From assembly GCF_005863245.1 (NCBI RefSeq), contig NZ_VBUT01000007.1:186001-250000 (forward strand): a stretch of DNA of 64,000 nt, given 5' to 3'. Both the position numbers and the translations under genes were made by a program. Positions within the stretch are counted from its first letter, which is position 1. The number at the start of each line of letters is the position of its first letter. Positions 31,377 through 40,323 of this stretch are shown piece by piece. The stretch comes from Nocardia cyriacigeorgica (GTDB lineage: Bacteria; Actinomycetota; Actinomycetes; Mycobacteriales; Mycobacteriaceae). The notes below the pieces were generated by a model. That model was not told the origin of the DNA. It ran no database searches and was given only the letters and a program-made list of their open reading frames with translations.

Positions 31377-32240
31377 TCACCGGGAGCTGTCGAGCGGTGC
31401 CTCCCCGGACGGGTGCACGAATCGAAACGCGGCGTAATTGTCGACCGGCACGAAACCGAGGCCGCGATAGAGGCGGTTGGTGAGTTCGTTGCCGGTATCG
31501 GCGAACAGGCAGACCTCGACCGACTCGTCCCTGATCACCTGCGACACATGGGCGGTGAGCGCACTCGCGTAGCCCTTGCCGCGGGCCGCCGGCGGCGTGA
31601 ACACCGGACCGATGCGCGACCAGCCGAACGACGGGAGCTGGCGGGCGACCAGGCTCACGGGTTCGCCGCCGTCTTCCCACAACCACCACGATCCCGCGCG
31701 GATCCGTTTGCGCAGTGCCTCCTCCGACGGCGCGCCCGCCGGGATGCCGGTCTCGACACGCATGGCCGTCATCCAGGACATGCACAGGTCCAGATCCGCT
31801 TCGGTGGCCTGACGGGCTGTACCGGGCACCGTGGGTGCGACGAGATCACCCAGGCGGTACAGCGTGGTGGCGAAGGCGGGAACGGGATCGCCGCCCAGCA
31901 CCGTGCACCAGCGCTCGGCGAAGGCCTCGGCGACGGCGGTGGGGCCTTCCACCCCACCGGCTTCCGGTGAGGTGGTGGCGAAGGTGTCGGCGACGGCGGC
32001 GATGACGTCCGGCGAGAGCGCGCCGAGATAGATATCGCGATGGCCGGCCCGCATGGCGATGCCGGTGGCATCGGCGCCGCGCGCGGTAACGAAGACCGGC
32101 GGCACCGGCGGGCTGTCCAGCCCGGAGGCGATGTTGTTGATGGTGGTGGCGATCACCGTGTGCCGCAAGGGATCCTGTCGCAGCACCGCGCCGGCCGACT
32201 CACGGAACCGGACGGCGTCGCCGGTGGTCTCGATGTCCAT
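31377..32240 (-). CDS. GNAT-family N-acetyltransferase
   Basis: A 287-residue acetyltransferase. The acetyl-CoA-binding motif A is at the C-terminal end: IGPVFTPPAARGKGYASALTAHVSQVI, followed by VCLFADTGNELTNRLYRGLGF, typical for GNAT motif B. The N-terminal half has no clear motif. I chose ATG 32240; a TTG lies 18 bases upstream in frame. The acceptor is unknown. It stands alone on the minus strand. Confidence 0.9.
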   Translation of the reverse strand: MDIETTGDAVRFRESAGAVLRQDPLRHTVIATTINNIASGLDSPPVPPVFVTARGADATGIAMRAGHRDIYLGALSPDVIAAVADTFATTSPEAGGVEGPTAVAEAFAERWCTVLGGDPVPAFATTLYRLGDLVAPTVPGTARQATEADLDLCMSWMTAMRVETGIPAGAPSEEALRKRIRAGSWWLWEDGGEPVSLVARQLPSFGWSRIGPVFTPPAARGKGYASALTAHVSQVIRDESVEVCLFADTGNELTNRLYRGLGFVPVDNYAAFRFVHPSGEAPLDSSR

Positions 32241-32300
32241 GGAACCCAGGCTAGGCAACGAAGCCTGGTGCGTGCCCGCGTTTTTCGGCGGACTCGCCGG

Positions 32301-32576
32301 TCAGCTCGAGGCCGCGGTACCAGCCGCGTCGGCCCGCAGTTTGAGCAGGATCAGCCCGGCCGTGCAGGCCAGAATGAGTCCGGCGACGGTGATTTCGACG
32401 TGCAGACCCGCGATGCCGAGAATCGCACCGACGAGCCCACCGATGAAGAACACCCAGGCCAGCACCCGCGACAGCACGGCGGGTACGGCACGCGAGGGTG
32501 TGCCGCCGAGATTCGGCGACGGCGCCGTGGCCGGGGTGGCCGCGGCGGACAGTGGGGTGGTCGAAGAAGCTCCCAT
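32301..32576 (-). CDS. Small two-helix membrane protein
   Basis: A 91-residue protein with a Ser/Thr/Pro-rich N-terminus and two hydrophobic helices: VLAWVFFIGGLVGAILGIAG and ITVAGLILACTAGLILL. No family is recognised. Two adjacent ATGs exist; ATG 32576 has GAGGAG at a spacing of six and is preferred over 32579. It lies 60 bp upstream of the GNAT gene and may be co-transcribed. Confidence 0.75.
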   Translation of the reverse strand: MGASSTTPLSAAATPATAPSPNLGGTPSRAVPAVLSRVLAWVFFIGGLVGAILGIAGLHVEITVAGLILACTAGLILLKLRADAAGTAASS

Positions 32577-32782
32577 CATCTACTCCTCGATGACGCCGTT
32601 CTGAGTAATTCCGTGCGCGCCAACCGCTCGATGCGCTCTCATCCAGGTTTCAGGCGTCTCACGCGTAACTTGCATCACATACGCTACGACCACAACCAGT
32701 GGATTCTGCCGCACCCGGCTGCGCAACACGCCGAGGTGACCAGTTCGTTATCTGACCTAACAACGTTTCAGAGCAGGTCTGT

Positions 32783-32800
32783 GGTAGCCGATCGGCTACC
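32783..32800. promoter_or_regulatory. 18-bp perfect palindrome
   Basis: GGTAGCCGATCGGCTACC is a perfect dyad in the 316-bp divergent region between the membrane protein and the lipoprotein gene. It lies about 54 bases before a candidate -10 box TAGGGT (32855-32860) for the lipoprotein. It could be a regulator site. The rest of this gap is moderately AT-rich around 32740-32775 and carries no gene. Confidence 0.45.
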
Positions 32801-32892
32801 GGCACATGCGGATAGCGCCCACCACCATCTGGCCGGGACCGCCCGGCTCGTCTAGGGTGAGCGCGACTCGTACTTACCCAGGAGCGTCACCG

Positions 32893-33513
32893 ATGGAGAG
32901 CAACAGGGCGAAAATCGTCGGTCCGGTAGCGGCCGCCGGTGCCGTGTCCCTCGGTCTGGTCCTCATCGGCGCCTGCGGCGTCGGGCACGACGACACCTAT
33001 GTGGCGCCGCCGCCGATCCGGTCCGGCCCGAATGCCCCGGCGCCTGTCGTCGAGGGCACCACCATCACCGCCTCGAAGGTCGTCATCCCACCCTCGCCCA
33101 CCTGGAAGATCGCACCCGATCCCGGCCCGCGCCGCACCCTGCCCGCGCACTGGACCACCGAGATCCCCGGCGAGGATTCCAGCGACAGCGTCGACCAGGA
33201 CTCCGAATCCACCACCCGCCGCCCCCGGCCGCAGCGGAACACGACGACGGAACCGCCCGTGACCAGCGAGGACTGGGAGCCCACCAGCACCCCGACCACG
33301 CGCCCGGCGCGCACCACCCGCCCGCTGCCGACCTACGAACCCGACAGCGCCGATCGGGAAACCCCGGACCCGGAGACGACCACCTTCACCCGGCCGACCA
33401 CCCGGCCCGCCTACACCGAACTCCCGGGCACCGGACTACCGGAATCGGAATTCCCGCAGCCGACTCCGCGCGCACCGCACGTCCTGCCGACGCCCTCAGC
33501 CGGCGAGAACTGA
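32893..33513 (+). CDS. Putative lipoprotein, Pro/Thr-rich
   Basis: A 206-residue exported protein. The N-terminus has charged residues (ESNRAK), a hydrophobic stretch VGPVAAAGAVSLGLVLIGAC and a lipobox-like IGAC with Cys28 as the likely lipidated residue. The mature part is low-complexity, rich in Pro, Thr, Arg, Ser and Asp (TTRPARTTRPLPTYEP), so it is likely extended in the cell wall. No enzyme domain. AGGAG precedes ATG 32893 by about eight bases. Confidence 0.75.
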   Translation: MESNRAKIVGPVAAAGAVSLGLVLIGACGVGHDDTYVAPPPIRSGPNAPAPVVEGTTITASKVVIPPSPTWKIAPDPGPRRTLPAHWTTEIPGEDSSDSVDQDSESTTRRPRPQRNTTTEPPVTSEDWEPTSTPTTRPARTTRPLPTYEPDSADRETPDPETTTFTRPTTRPAYTELPGTGLPESEFPQPTPRAPHVLPTPSAGEN

Positions 33514-33640
33514 TTCGACCCGTCGCGGCGCCGTCATCCGGCGCCCCGGAGGTATCGCGGCTACGGACCCTTGCGCATCGCCCTTGTGTTCGACGAGGGC
33601 GGAAGTCGCTGCCCGTCACCCGGACCATGAACGGCGAACA

Positions 33641-33662
33641 GCCCCGGTGATTGCACCGGGGC
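33641..33662. terminator. Hairpin between convergent genes
   Basis: GCCCCGGTG (33641-33649) pairs with CACCGGGGC (33654-33662) around the loop ATTG. It lies between the lipoprotein and the convergent acyl-CoA dehydrogenase operon and is likely a terminator for one or both. Confidence 0.65.
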
Positions 33663-33681
33663 CGCCCTACCGCTGAACCGC

Positions 33682-34809
33682 TTACAGTTCCGGCAACTCG
33701 TAGTTACCCACCTGCGACGCGAGCACATTGAGGTGCTCGAGCCCGCCGCCGAGCGTGCGCTCGATGGCGGTCAGGCGAGCGACGTAATGACCCACCGGGT
33801 ACTCGGCGGTGACACCGATACCACCGTGCATCTGGATGGCCTCCTGGCCGACGTGCCGCGCGGACCGGCCAACCTGCAACCGGGCCCGCGAGATCGTGAC
33901 CGCGTCGTCCTTACCGTCGGCCAGCGAAGCGGTGAGGTACAGGCTCATGCTGCGCGCCAATTCCAGCGACACATACATATTGGCCGCGCGCTGGGTCAGC
34001 GTCTGGAACTTCGACAGGGTGACGCCGAACTGCTTGCGCGTCTTCAGGTATTCGGTGGTCAGCCGCAGAGCCTCCTCCATGGCGCCGATGGATTCGGCGC
34101 ACAACCCGGCCTGCGCCTGCGCGAGCACCGACCGCACCGCGGTGGCGGAGTCGGCGTTGTCGCCGAGCAGCTCACCGGGGCTGGAGTCGAATTCGAGCTG
34201 GGCGCCGCGCTGTCCGTCGACGGTGGCGTAGGAGGTGCGGTTGACCCCCTTGGCGTCGGCGGCGACCAGGAACAGCCCGACGCCGCCGTCCGGCAGGGTC
34301 GCGCTCACCACGAACTCGTCCGCGCAGTCACCGTGCGCGACCGGATTCTTCACCCCAGCGAGCACATACCCATCACCCTGCGGCACCGCGCGCGTGGTGA
34401 TCTCGGCCGAGGGCCAGCGGATGCCCGGTTCGGCGTGCGCGAAGGCCAGCAGCTTGTTGCCCGCGGCCAGCTCCGGCAGGATCCGCTGCCGCTGATCGGC
34501 GGTACCCGCCGCGGCCACCAGCCCACCGGGTACGAGCACCGCGTCCAGAATCGGTTCCGGCGCGAGCCTGCGCCCGACCTCTTCCAGCACCAGCATGGTC
34601 TCCACCGGGCCGGCGCCCATGCCGCCGTCCTCCTCGGTGAAGCTCAACCCGAGTACGCCGAGTTCGGCCAGCTGACGCCACACATCGCGGCTCCAGCCGA
34701 GCTCGGTCTCGGTGACCTTCAGCCGGGTTTCGGAATCGTAGGTGCGGGCCAGCAGTTCGCGGACGGTGTCGCGCAGCATGACCTGTTCATCGGTGAGATC
34801 GAAATCCAT
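33682..34809 (-). CDS. Acyl-CoA dehydrogenase family protein, second subunit
   Basis: A 375-residue acyl-CoA dehydrogenase homologue: FDLTDEQVMLRDTVRELLAR at the start, GLSFTEEDGGMGAGPVETMLVLEEVG, and IQMHGGIGVTAEYPVGHYVARL near the end. It follows the other acyl-CoA dehydrogenase gene after nine bases. In mycobacteria such adjacent pairs form alpha2beta2 FadE heterotetramers, often acting on steroid side-chain or other bulky acyl-CoAs; only one subunit keeps a full FAD site. Which FadE pair this matches I cannot say. Confidence 0.9.
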   Translation of the reverse strand: MDFDLTDEQVMLRDTVRELLARTYDSETRLKVTETELGWSRDVWRQLAELGVLGLSFTEEDGGMGAGPVETMLVLEEVGRRLAPEPILDAVLVPGGLVAAAGTADQRQRILPELAAGNKLLAFAHAEPGIRWPSAEITTRAVPQGDGYVLAGVKNPVAHGDCADEFVVSATLPDGGVGLFLVAADAKGVNRTSYATVDGQRGAQLEFDSSPGELLGDNADSATAVRSVLAQAQAGLCAESIGAMEEALRLTTEYLKTRKQFGVTLSKFQTLTQRAANMYVSLELARSMSLYLTASLADGKDDAVTISRARLQVGRSARHVGQEAIQMHGGIGVTAEYPVGHYVARLTAIERTLGGGLEHLNVLASQVGNYELPEL

Positions 34810-34818
34810 GGTGTCGCC

Positions 34819-35991
34819 TCACAATCCGAGGATCGTGGAGGCGATGATGGTGCGCTGCACCTCGCTCGAACCTCCGTAGATGGTTGTCTTGCGATAGTTC
34901 AGATAGCCGGGGCCGCTGCGCTGAGCCCAGCCGGGCGAGGCGATATCGTCCGCGCCGACCGGAAGCGCGTCGGGGCCGGCGATGTCGAGCAGCAGCTCGG
35001 TGGCCGCCTGCTGCAATTCCGAACCACGCAGCTTCAACACCGACGACGCCGGATTCGGCTTGCCGTCGGAGGAGTTGGAGACCACCCGCAGCTGCGTCAG
35101 CTCCAGCGCCAGCAGTTCGTTCTCCAGGTCGGCCACCCGCGCGGCGAACAGCGGATCGTCGAGCAGGGTGCCCGAACCCGACCGGGTGGCGGCGGCGTAC
35201 TCCTTGGCCACACCGATCTTGACCTTGGTGCGGCCGACGCCGGTGATGCCGGTGCGCTCGTTGCCGAGCAGGAACTTCGCGTAGGTCCAGCCCATGTTCT
35301 CCTCACCGACCAGCTGATCGGCGGGCACCCGGACGTTTTCGAAGAAGACCTCGTTCACCTCGTAGCCGCCGTCGATCAGCTTGATCGGGCGGATGGTGAC
35401 GCCGGGCGACTTCACGTCGAAGAGCAGGAACGAGATACCCGCCTGCTTCTTCGACGCGGTCGGGTCGGTGCGGACCAGGCAGAAGATCCAGTCCGCGTAC
35501 TGGGCCAGGGTGGTCCAGATCTTCTGGCCGTTGACGATGTAGGAATCGCCGTCGCGCACCGCGGTGGTGCGCAGCGAGGCCAGGTCCGAGCCGGCATCGG
35601 GTTCGGAGAAGCCCTGGCACCACCAGATGTCGAGCGCGGCGGTCGGCGGCAGGAAGCGCTGCTTGAGCTCTTCGGAACCGAAGTGGGCGATCACCGGGCC
35701 CACCATCTGGGCGTTGAACGTCAGCGGCTCCGGCACGCAGGCCAGCTGCATCTCGTCCTGCCAGATGTGGCGCTGCATCGGCGTCCAGTCCTTGCCGCCC
35801 CAGGCCACCGGCCAGTTGGGCACGGCGAGGCCGTTGTCGTTGAGGATCTTGTGCGCTGTGACGATGTCCTCGCGTGACAGTTCGTGGCCGTATTTGACCC
35901 GGTCACGGATGTCGGCGGGGATCTCGTTGCGATAGAACGTGCGCAGCTCGTCGCGGAAGGCGACGTCGTCGGGGGAAAGGGCTAGTTTCAT
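34819..35991 (-). CDS. Acyl-CoA dehydrogenase, first subunit
   Basis: A 390-residue flavoprotein that introduces the 2,3 double bond in acyl-CoA. It shows GLAVPNWPVAWGGKDWTPMQ, the FAD/substrate segment CQGFSEPDAGSDLASLRTTA with NGQKIWTTLAQYADW, and the C-terminal TIYGGSSEVQRTIIASTILG. ATG 35991 has AGGGAG six bases upstream; an ATG two codons earlier (35997) overlaps that site. First gene of a two-gene operon with the neighbouring subunit. Confidence 0.92.
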   Translation of the reverse strand: MKLALSPDDVAFRDELRTFYRNEIPADIRDRVKYGHELSREDIVTAHKILNDNGLAVPNWPVAWGGKDWTPMQRHIWQDEMQLACVPEPLTFNAQMVGPVIAHFGSEELKQRFLPPTAALDIWWCQGFSEPDAGSDLASLRTTAVRDGDSYIVNGQKIWTTLAQYADWIFCLVRTDPTASKKQAGISFLLFDVKSPGVTIRPIKLIDGGYEVNEVFFENVRVPADQLVGEENMGWTYAKFLLGNERTGITGVGRTKVKIGVAKEYAAATRSGSGTLLDDPLFAARVADLENELLALELTQLRVVSNSSDGKPNPASSVLKLRGSELQQAATELLLDIAGPDALPVGADDIASPGWAQRSGPGYLNYRKTTIYGGSSEVQRTIIASTILGL

Positions 35992-36209
35992 ACGCATCTC
36001 CCTGCGTGTCTCGTATCTCCCGGACCAAACTACCCCCTGGAGATCGTGCATTGTCGAGTGGATCACAACCGGGCGACACGCGTGCCCGCGCTCATACGGC
36101 CTGATCTGCGCTATCGCCGAGAGCAACCCCGGCGAACGGCTGCCACCCCTGGTACGTTGCTGCACGGGACGCGGGCCGTCCCATGGTTCGGATCGAGGGA
36201 GTTGAGTCA

Positions 36210-37049
36210 GTGAACGGCAGAACCATCGCACGTGTGACCGCGGCCACCGCTTGCCTGGCAGCAGGCGCCGCCCTGACGTTCACCGCGACGGCCACCGCCG
36301 ATCCGGCGCCGACCCCGGTCGAGAAGGGACTGACCGCCCTCGCCGATCGCGCCGAGGGCGACAAGGCCGCCACCGCCGGCGTCGGCGCCCTGCGCGAGTA
36401 CACCAACCTGGTCGACGTGGCGAAACTGCGCGAGATCAACGGCGTCTTCGCCCCCTTCGCCTACCCGGCGCCCACCTTCGGCTGCGGCGTCAACGGCCTG
36501 GTCACCACGATCATCGGCGCGGGCACGGCCAACGGTCCCGCCGCCAATGTCGGCGTCAACAGCGCGCCGGGCACCCTCACCTTCCACGCCACCCCGGCGC
36601 ATTCCGGCGTCCCGCTGTCCTCGGGTCTCGTGGTGGCGTGGGTGAACATCAACAACGGCGCCAGCGGCATCGACATGCTCGACGAGCGCACCGACCTCGG
36701 CACCCCGGCGCTGGCCAAGTCCGTGAACAGCGGACCGGGCACGGTGCTGGCCTCGATGTGGGGCACCATCGACTACCCCGGCGCACGCTGCGTCATGATG
36801 CCGACCGTCGGCACCTTCTCGGTGGCCGAGCAGCCGGTGCAGCTGCCGCCGCCGCCCGCCGAGAGTCCGGCTCCCGCGCCCGCACCTGCTCCGGCGCCCG
36901 CCGAGTCCGGCAACGCCGGTTCCGGGCAGGCGGCGGTCGCCCCGCCCGCCCCCGAGGCCGCGCCCGCTCCGGCGCCCGCGCCTGCGGCGACCAGCGCCCC
37001 GGCCAAGCCTCAGGTGCCCGCGGGTACTCAGGTGCAGGGCGGTCACTGA
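36210..37049 (+). CDS. Secreted protein with Ala/Pro-rich C-terminal tail
   Basis: A 279-residue exported protein. The N-terminus has NGRTIARVTAATACLAAGAA followed by TFTATATADPAP, a Sec-type signal peptide with cleavage expected near ATA/DPAP. The middle part (about 60-200) is a folded domain with two cysteines (FGCGVNGL and GARCVMMP) that may form a disulfide. The last ~75 residues are repeated PAPAPAP sequence, common in mycolata cell-wall-spanning proteins. GTG 36210 follows a GAGGGAG site. Function unknown. Confidence 0.82.
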   Translation: MNGRTIARVTAATACLAAGAALTFTATATADPAPTPVEKGLTALADRAEGDKAATAGVGALREYTNLVDVAKLREINGVFAPFAYPAPTFGCGVNGLVTTIIGAGTANGPAANVGVNSAPGTLTFHATPAHSGVPLSSGLVVAWVNINNGASGIDMLDERTDLGTPALAKSVNSGPGTVLASMWGTIDYPGARCVMMPTVGTFSVAEQPVQLPPPPAESPAPAPAPAPAPAESGNAGSGQAAVAPPAPEAAPAPAPAPAATSAPAKPQVPAGTQVQGGH

Positions 37050-37054
37050 CCGCC
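37038..37054. terminator. Dyad spanning the stop codon
   Basis: GGCGGTCA and TGACCGCC flank a single C (37038-37054), covering the stop codon of the secreted-protein gene. It might act as a terminator between convergent genes, but the one-base loop is poor for a hairpin. Confidence 0.3.
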
Positions 37055-37071
37055 ACGCACGCCGAGTCCGT

Positions 37072-38211
37072 TCACCGGCGGACGGTGATCTTGTCGAAGA
37101 ACGCGCGGATGTCCGCGACATGCCGATCGGGAACCTCCATCGCGACAAAATGATTGCCCGGGTTCTCCTCCGGCCAGTGCACGATGTCGTTGTCCTGCTC
37201 CGCCAGTCGCAACATCAGCGCCGAACCACCGCCGTAGGTCCCCGTCGGCACCAGCCGCTGGCCCTTCGGCCAGGCGAAGCCGTCCTCGCCGAGACCGTTG
37301 TACATCGGCCATGACGACGTGCCCGCGGTGTCGGTGAACCAGTACAGCGCGACAGTGGTGAGCAGGTGATCGCGCTCGATCGTGTACTGCGGCAGCGGCG
37401 AGAACTCGTGGAACTTCTGCACCATCCACGCCAGCAGGCCGACCGGCGAATCGGTCCAGGCGTGCGCGAAGGTCTGCGGGGCTGCGCGCAGTAGCGCGTG
37501 GTGGTCGACGCCGGTCATCCACTGCTGCATCAGATCCCATTCGGCGCGTTCGTCGTCGGTCATGGCGGGGACGTCCGCGGCGGTCGGCATGCCGATACCG
37601 CCGTCGAGGTGCACCCCGATCACCCGATCGGGCGCGGCGATCGCCATCTCCGGTGCGATGTAGGCGCCGAGGTCACCGCCCTGCACGCCGTAGCGCCGGT
37701 AGCCGAGCCGGTCCATCAGCGTCACCCACATCGCGGCCACCCGCGCGGTGCTCATCCCGGTCTCGGTGGGCGGGGCCGAGAAGGCGAAGCCCGGCACCGA
37801 GGGGACCACGACGTGGAAGGCCTGGGCGCCTTCGAGACCGTGGGCTCGAGGGTCGGTGAGCGGGCCGATGGTCTTGCTGAACTCGGCGAACGTATTCGGC
37901 CAGCCGTGGGTCAGCAGCAGCGGAATCGCCTCCGGGTCGGCGGAGCGCACATGCACGAAATGCACGTCGAGGCCGTCGATCTCGGTGATGAACTGCGGGA
38001 ACTCGTTCAACGCCGCTTCCTGGGCGCGCCAATCGAATTCCGTGCGCCAGTAGTCGGCCAGCTCCTTCAGGTAGTCCAGCGGCACGCCGCGCTCCCAGTC
38101 CAGGCCCGGCAACTGGTGCGCACTCCAGCGGGTGCGGGCCAGCCGCTCGTGCAAGTCGTCGAGATCGGCCTGCGGGATGTCGATCCGGAAGGGGCGAATG
38201 GGGGCGGTCAT
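37072..38211 (-). CDS. Epoxide hydrolase (EHN domain, alpha/beta fold)
   Basis: A 379-residue epoxide hydrolase. The N-terminal EHN domain (RPFRIDIPQADLDDLHERLARTRW) wraps the alpha/beta domain, where the oxyanion motif is LTHGWPNTFAEF, the nucleophile is the aspartate in VQGGDLGAYIA, and the catalytic histidine is in PGNHFVAME. It hydrates epoxides to diols; it resembles microsomal-type and juvenile-hormone-type enzymes. ATG 38211 has AGGAG six bases upstream. It diverges from a WYL regulator over a palindrome at 38264-38282. Confidence 0.93.
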   Translation of the reverse strand: MTAPIRPFRIDIPQADLDDLHERLARTRWSAHQLPGLDWERGVPLDYLKELADYWRTEFDWRAQEAALNEFPQFITEIDGLDVHFVHVRSADPEAIPLLLTHGWPNTFAEFSKTIGPLTDPRAHGLEGAQAFHVVVPSVPGFAFSAPPTETGMSTARVAAMWVTLMDRLGYRRYGVQGGDLGAYIAPEMAIAAPDRVIGVHLDGGIGMPTAADVPAMTDDERAEWDLMQQWMTGVDHHALLRAAPQTFAHAWTDSPVGLLAWMVQKFHEFSPLPQYTIERDHLLTTVALYWFTDTAGTSSWPMYNGLGEDGFAWPKGQRLVPTGTYGGGSALMLRLAEQDNDIVHWPEENPGNHFVAMEVPDRHVADIRAFFDKITVRR

Positions 38212-38263
38212 CGGTTTCTCCTGTGGGCTCGGGGTCGATCCGAGAACTACGCTAGAACCCATA

Positions 38264-38282
38264 TAGGACCGGTCAGGTCCTA
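38264..38282. promoter_or_regulatory. Palindrome between epoxide hydrolase and WYL regulator
   Basis: TAGGACC (38264-38270) and GGTCCTA (38276-38282) are inverted around GGTCA. The 93-bp divergent region is small enough that a protein bound here could control both genes. The WYL regulator is the natural candidate. Confidence 0.65.
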
Positions 38283-38304
38283 GTTATCGGGAATCCTGAG
38301 AAAT

Positions 38305-39264
38305 ATGAACGACACTCCGGAACGCCTGCTGCGGCTGCTGTCGCTGTTGCAGACACCACGGGAATGGCCGGGCAGCGAACTGGCCGAACGGCTCGGCGTC
38401 ACCGGACGCACCGTGCGCCGCGATATCGACCGGCTGCGCGCGCTCGGCTATCCGGTCGAGGCGACGATGGGCGCGGCCGGTGGTTATCGCCTGGTCGCCG
38501 GAACCGCCATGCCGCCACTGCTGGTCGACGACGACGAGGCGGTGGCGCTGGCGGTCGGGCTGCGGGCGGCCGCCGGGTCCGCCATCGCCGGGCTCGAGGA
38601 GGCATCGGTGCGCGCGCTGGCCAAACTCGAGCAGGTCCTGCCCGCGAAGTTGCGGCGCCGGGTGCGGGTGCTCGGGACCGCGTTGGCGGCGCCGTCGGAT
38701 GCGGGTCCCGGAGTGGACGCCGAGGTGCTCACCGCGCTGGCCGTCGCGGTGACCAATACCGAGCGGGTTCGCTTCGACTATCGCGACGGCGCTGGTGCGC
38801 GCACCGCCCGGCACGCCGAGCCCGCGGGCCTGGTCCCGTCCCGGCGACGCTGGTATCTGGTCGGCTACGACCTCGACCGCGGGGGCTGGCGGATGTTCCG
38901 GGTGGACCGGGTCGAACGCGCCCGCCCGACCGGCGCCCGCTTCACCCCGCGCCCACTGCCCGCCGACGATCCGGCGGCCTACGTCGCCGGCCGCCGCACC
39001 GACTGGGGCACGCCGGTGCTGCACGTCAGCGTCACCATCGAGGCACCGCTGGCCCGGGTCGCCGGCCGGCTCGGTGACGATCCCGGCGACCTCACCGCCG
39101 TCGACGCCACCACCTGCCGGCTGGACTGCGACCGCGACGACTCCCCCGAATGGCTGGCGCAACGCCTGCTCGCCCTCGGCGCGCAGTTCCGGGTACACGA
39201 ACCACCCGAACTCAGGGACCGGGTCCGGGACCTCGCCGAACGGGCGCTGCGAGCCGTTCGATAA
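38305..39264 (+). CDS. YafY-type HTH/WYL-domain transcriptional regulator
   Basis: A 319-residue regulator. The HTH is at residues 5-60 (ERLLRLLSLLQTPREWPGSELAERLGVTGRTVRRDIDRLRALG). The WYL domain is at about 140-220 (RVRFDYRDG, GLVPSRRRWYLVGYDLDRGGWRMFRVDR), with a WCX-like C-terminus. WYL proteins sense small ligands or nucleic acids. It is divergent from the epoxide hydrolase and probably controls it through the palindrome between them. No strong ribosome site precedes ATG 38305. The 279-bp gap after it (39265-39543) holds no gene that I can support. Confidence 0.92.
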   Translation: MNDTPERLLRLLSLLQTPREWPGSELAERLGVTGRTVRRDIDRLRALGYPVEATMGAAGGYRLVAGTAMPPLLVDDDEAVALAVGLRAAAGSAIAGLEEASVRALAKLEQVLPAKLRRRVRVLGTALAAPSDAGPGVDAEVLTALAVAVTNTERVRFDYRDGAGARTARHAEPAGLVPSRRRWYLVGYDLDRGGWRMFRVDRVERARPTGARFTPRPLPADDPAAYVAGRRTDWGTPVLHVSVTIEAPLARVAGRLGDDPGDLTAVDATTCRLDCDRDDSPEWLAQRLLALGAQFRVHEPPELRDRVRDLAERALRAVR

Positions 39265-39543
39265 CCGCGCCCTCGAGACAGCCTTCGACGCGGCGGCTCG
39301 GCAGGCATGGCCTTCCCGATCACCGGCACCACGCTCACCGCCGCCGTCGCGACCATGGCCGAGACCGGGCTCGGCTTCTCCGGCGATGTGGACGACGGAC
39401 CAGATGACGCCGACGCCCACATGGCGGCTCACGCAGGGCACCCGCCGAGCTGTGACCGATCCCATATTCGAACCCGCGAAACTACGCACCAGTACCAGAA
39501 CGTGAGTCCCCAACTGCCCCAAGAACTCTGCGACGATGCGGTG

Positions 39544-40281
39544 ATGGGTTACTTCGACGGCGCGCGCGGCCGGATGCATTATCGGCGGTGGCCGGACGAG
39601 GACCGGGCGGCGGTGCTGGTGCTGCTGCCCGGGATCGGTCAGCACAGCGGGCACTACCACCGGTTCGCGCGGGTGCTGCGCGGCGCGGGCATCGAGATGT
39701 GGGCCCTGGACACCGCCGGGCACGGGCTCAGCGAAGGCGATCCCGAACAGCCCGGCACGCTGCGTGAACTGGTGGCGGACGCGGTACCGATGATCGAGCT
39801 GGTGCGGGCGCAAGTCCCCGAGACGCCACTGGTCCTGATGGGTCATTCGCTCGGCGCGGTCACCGCGCTCGGCGCACTCGGCGCGGCCGTCCCACCTGCG
39901 GAGTCCGCCGATCCGGAGACGATCCGCGGCACCGACACCGTCGCCGCCGACTATCCGCTGGTCCCGTCGCTACCCGCGGAGACGCTGGCCGGGCTGGTGC
40001 TGTCCGGGGTGCCGCGCCGCGCGCTCGGCGGCGGCGCGCCGGAAGCCCCGGGAACGCCGCTGCCGCCGCGACTTCCGGTGCTGGCCGTGCACGGCGCCGA
40101 CGATCGCCGCGCACCCGTCGACGCGATACGGGTATGGACGCAGCGCCACGACTGGGTAGATTTGCGGGAGTACGCCGACGCCGGGCACGATCTGCTGCAC
40201 GAGCCGGTGCACGCGCGGGTCGCCGCCGACATCGCGGAGTGGACGCTGGGAGTCGTCAAGGGGTTGGCACGACGCTCGTGA
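39544..40281 (+). CDS. Alpha/beta hydrolase, monoacylglycerol-lipase-like
   Basis: A 245-residue serine hydrolase. It shows the oxyanion segment LLPGIGQHSGHYHRFARVL, DTAGHGLSEGDP, the nucleophile elbow GHSLGAVTALG, the acid in LAVHGADDRRAPVD, and the histidine in YADAGHDLLHEP. The pattern fits monoacylglycerol lipase/lysophospholipase-like enzymes. I chose ATG 39544 directly before GYFDGARGRMHYRRW; GTG 39502 is possible. It precedes the ESX-type operon by 42 bp. Confidence 0.88.
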   Translation: MGYFDGARGRMHYRRWPDEDRAAVLVLLPGIGQHSGHYHRFARVLRGAGIEMWALDTAGHGLSEGDPEQPGTLRELVADAVPMIELVRAQVPETPLVLMGHSLGAVTALGALGAAVPPAESADPETIRGTDTVAADYPLVPSLPAETLAGLVLSGVPRRALGGGAPEAPGTPLPPRLPVLAVHGADDRRAPVDAIRVWTQRHDWVDLREYADAGHDLLHEPVHARVAADIAEWTLGVVKGLARRS

Positions 40282-40323
40282 CCGACAGCTGCGCAGGCAG
40301 CCGATGGGAAGAAGGGGGACGAA

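Noticed and set aside
39265..39543. Open frame ahead of the alpha/beta hydrolase that would extend its N-terminus
   Set aside because: The extension has no similarity to the hydrolase fold and the protein is complete from ATG 39544.
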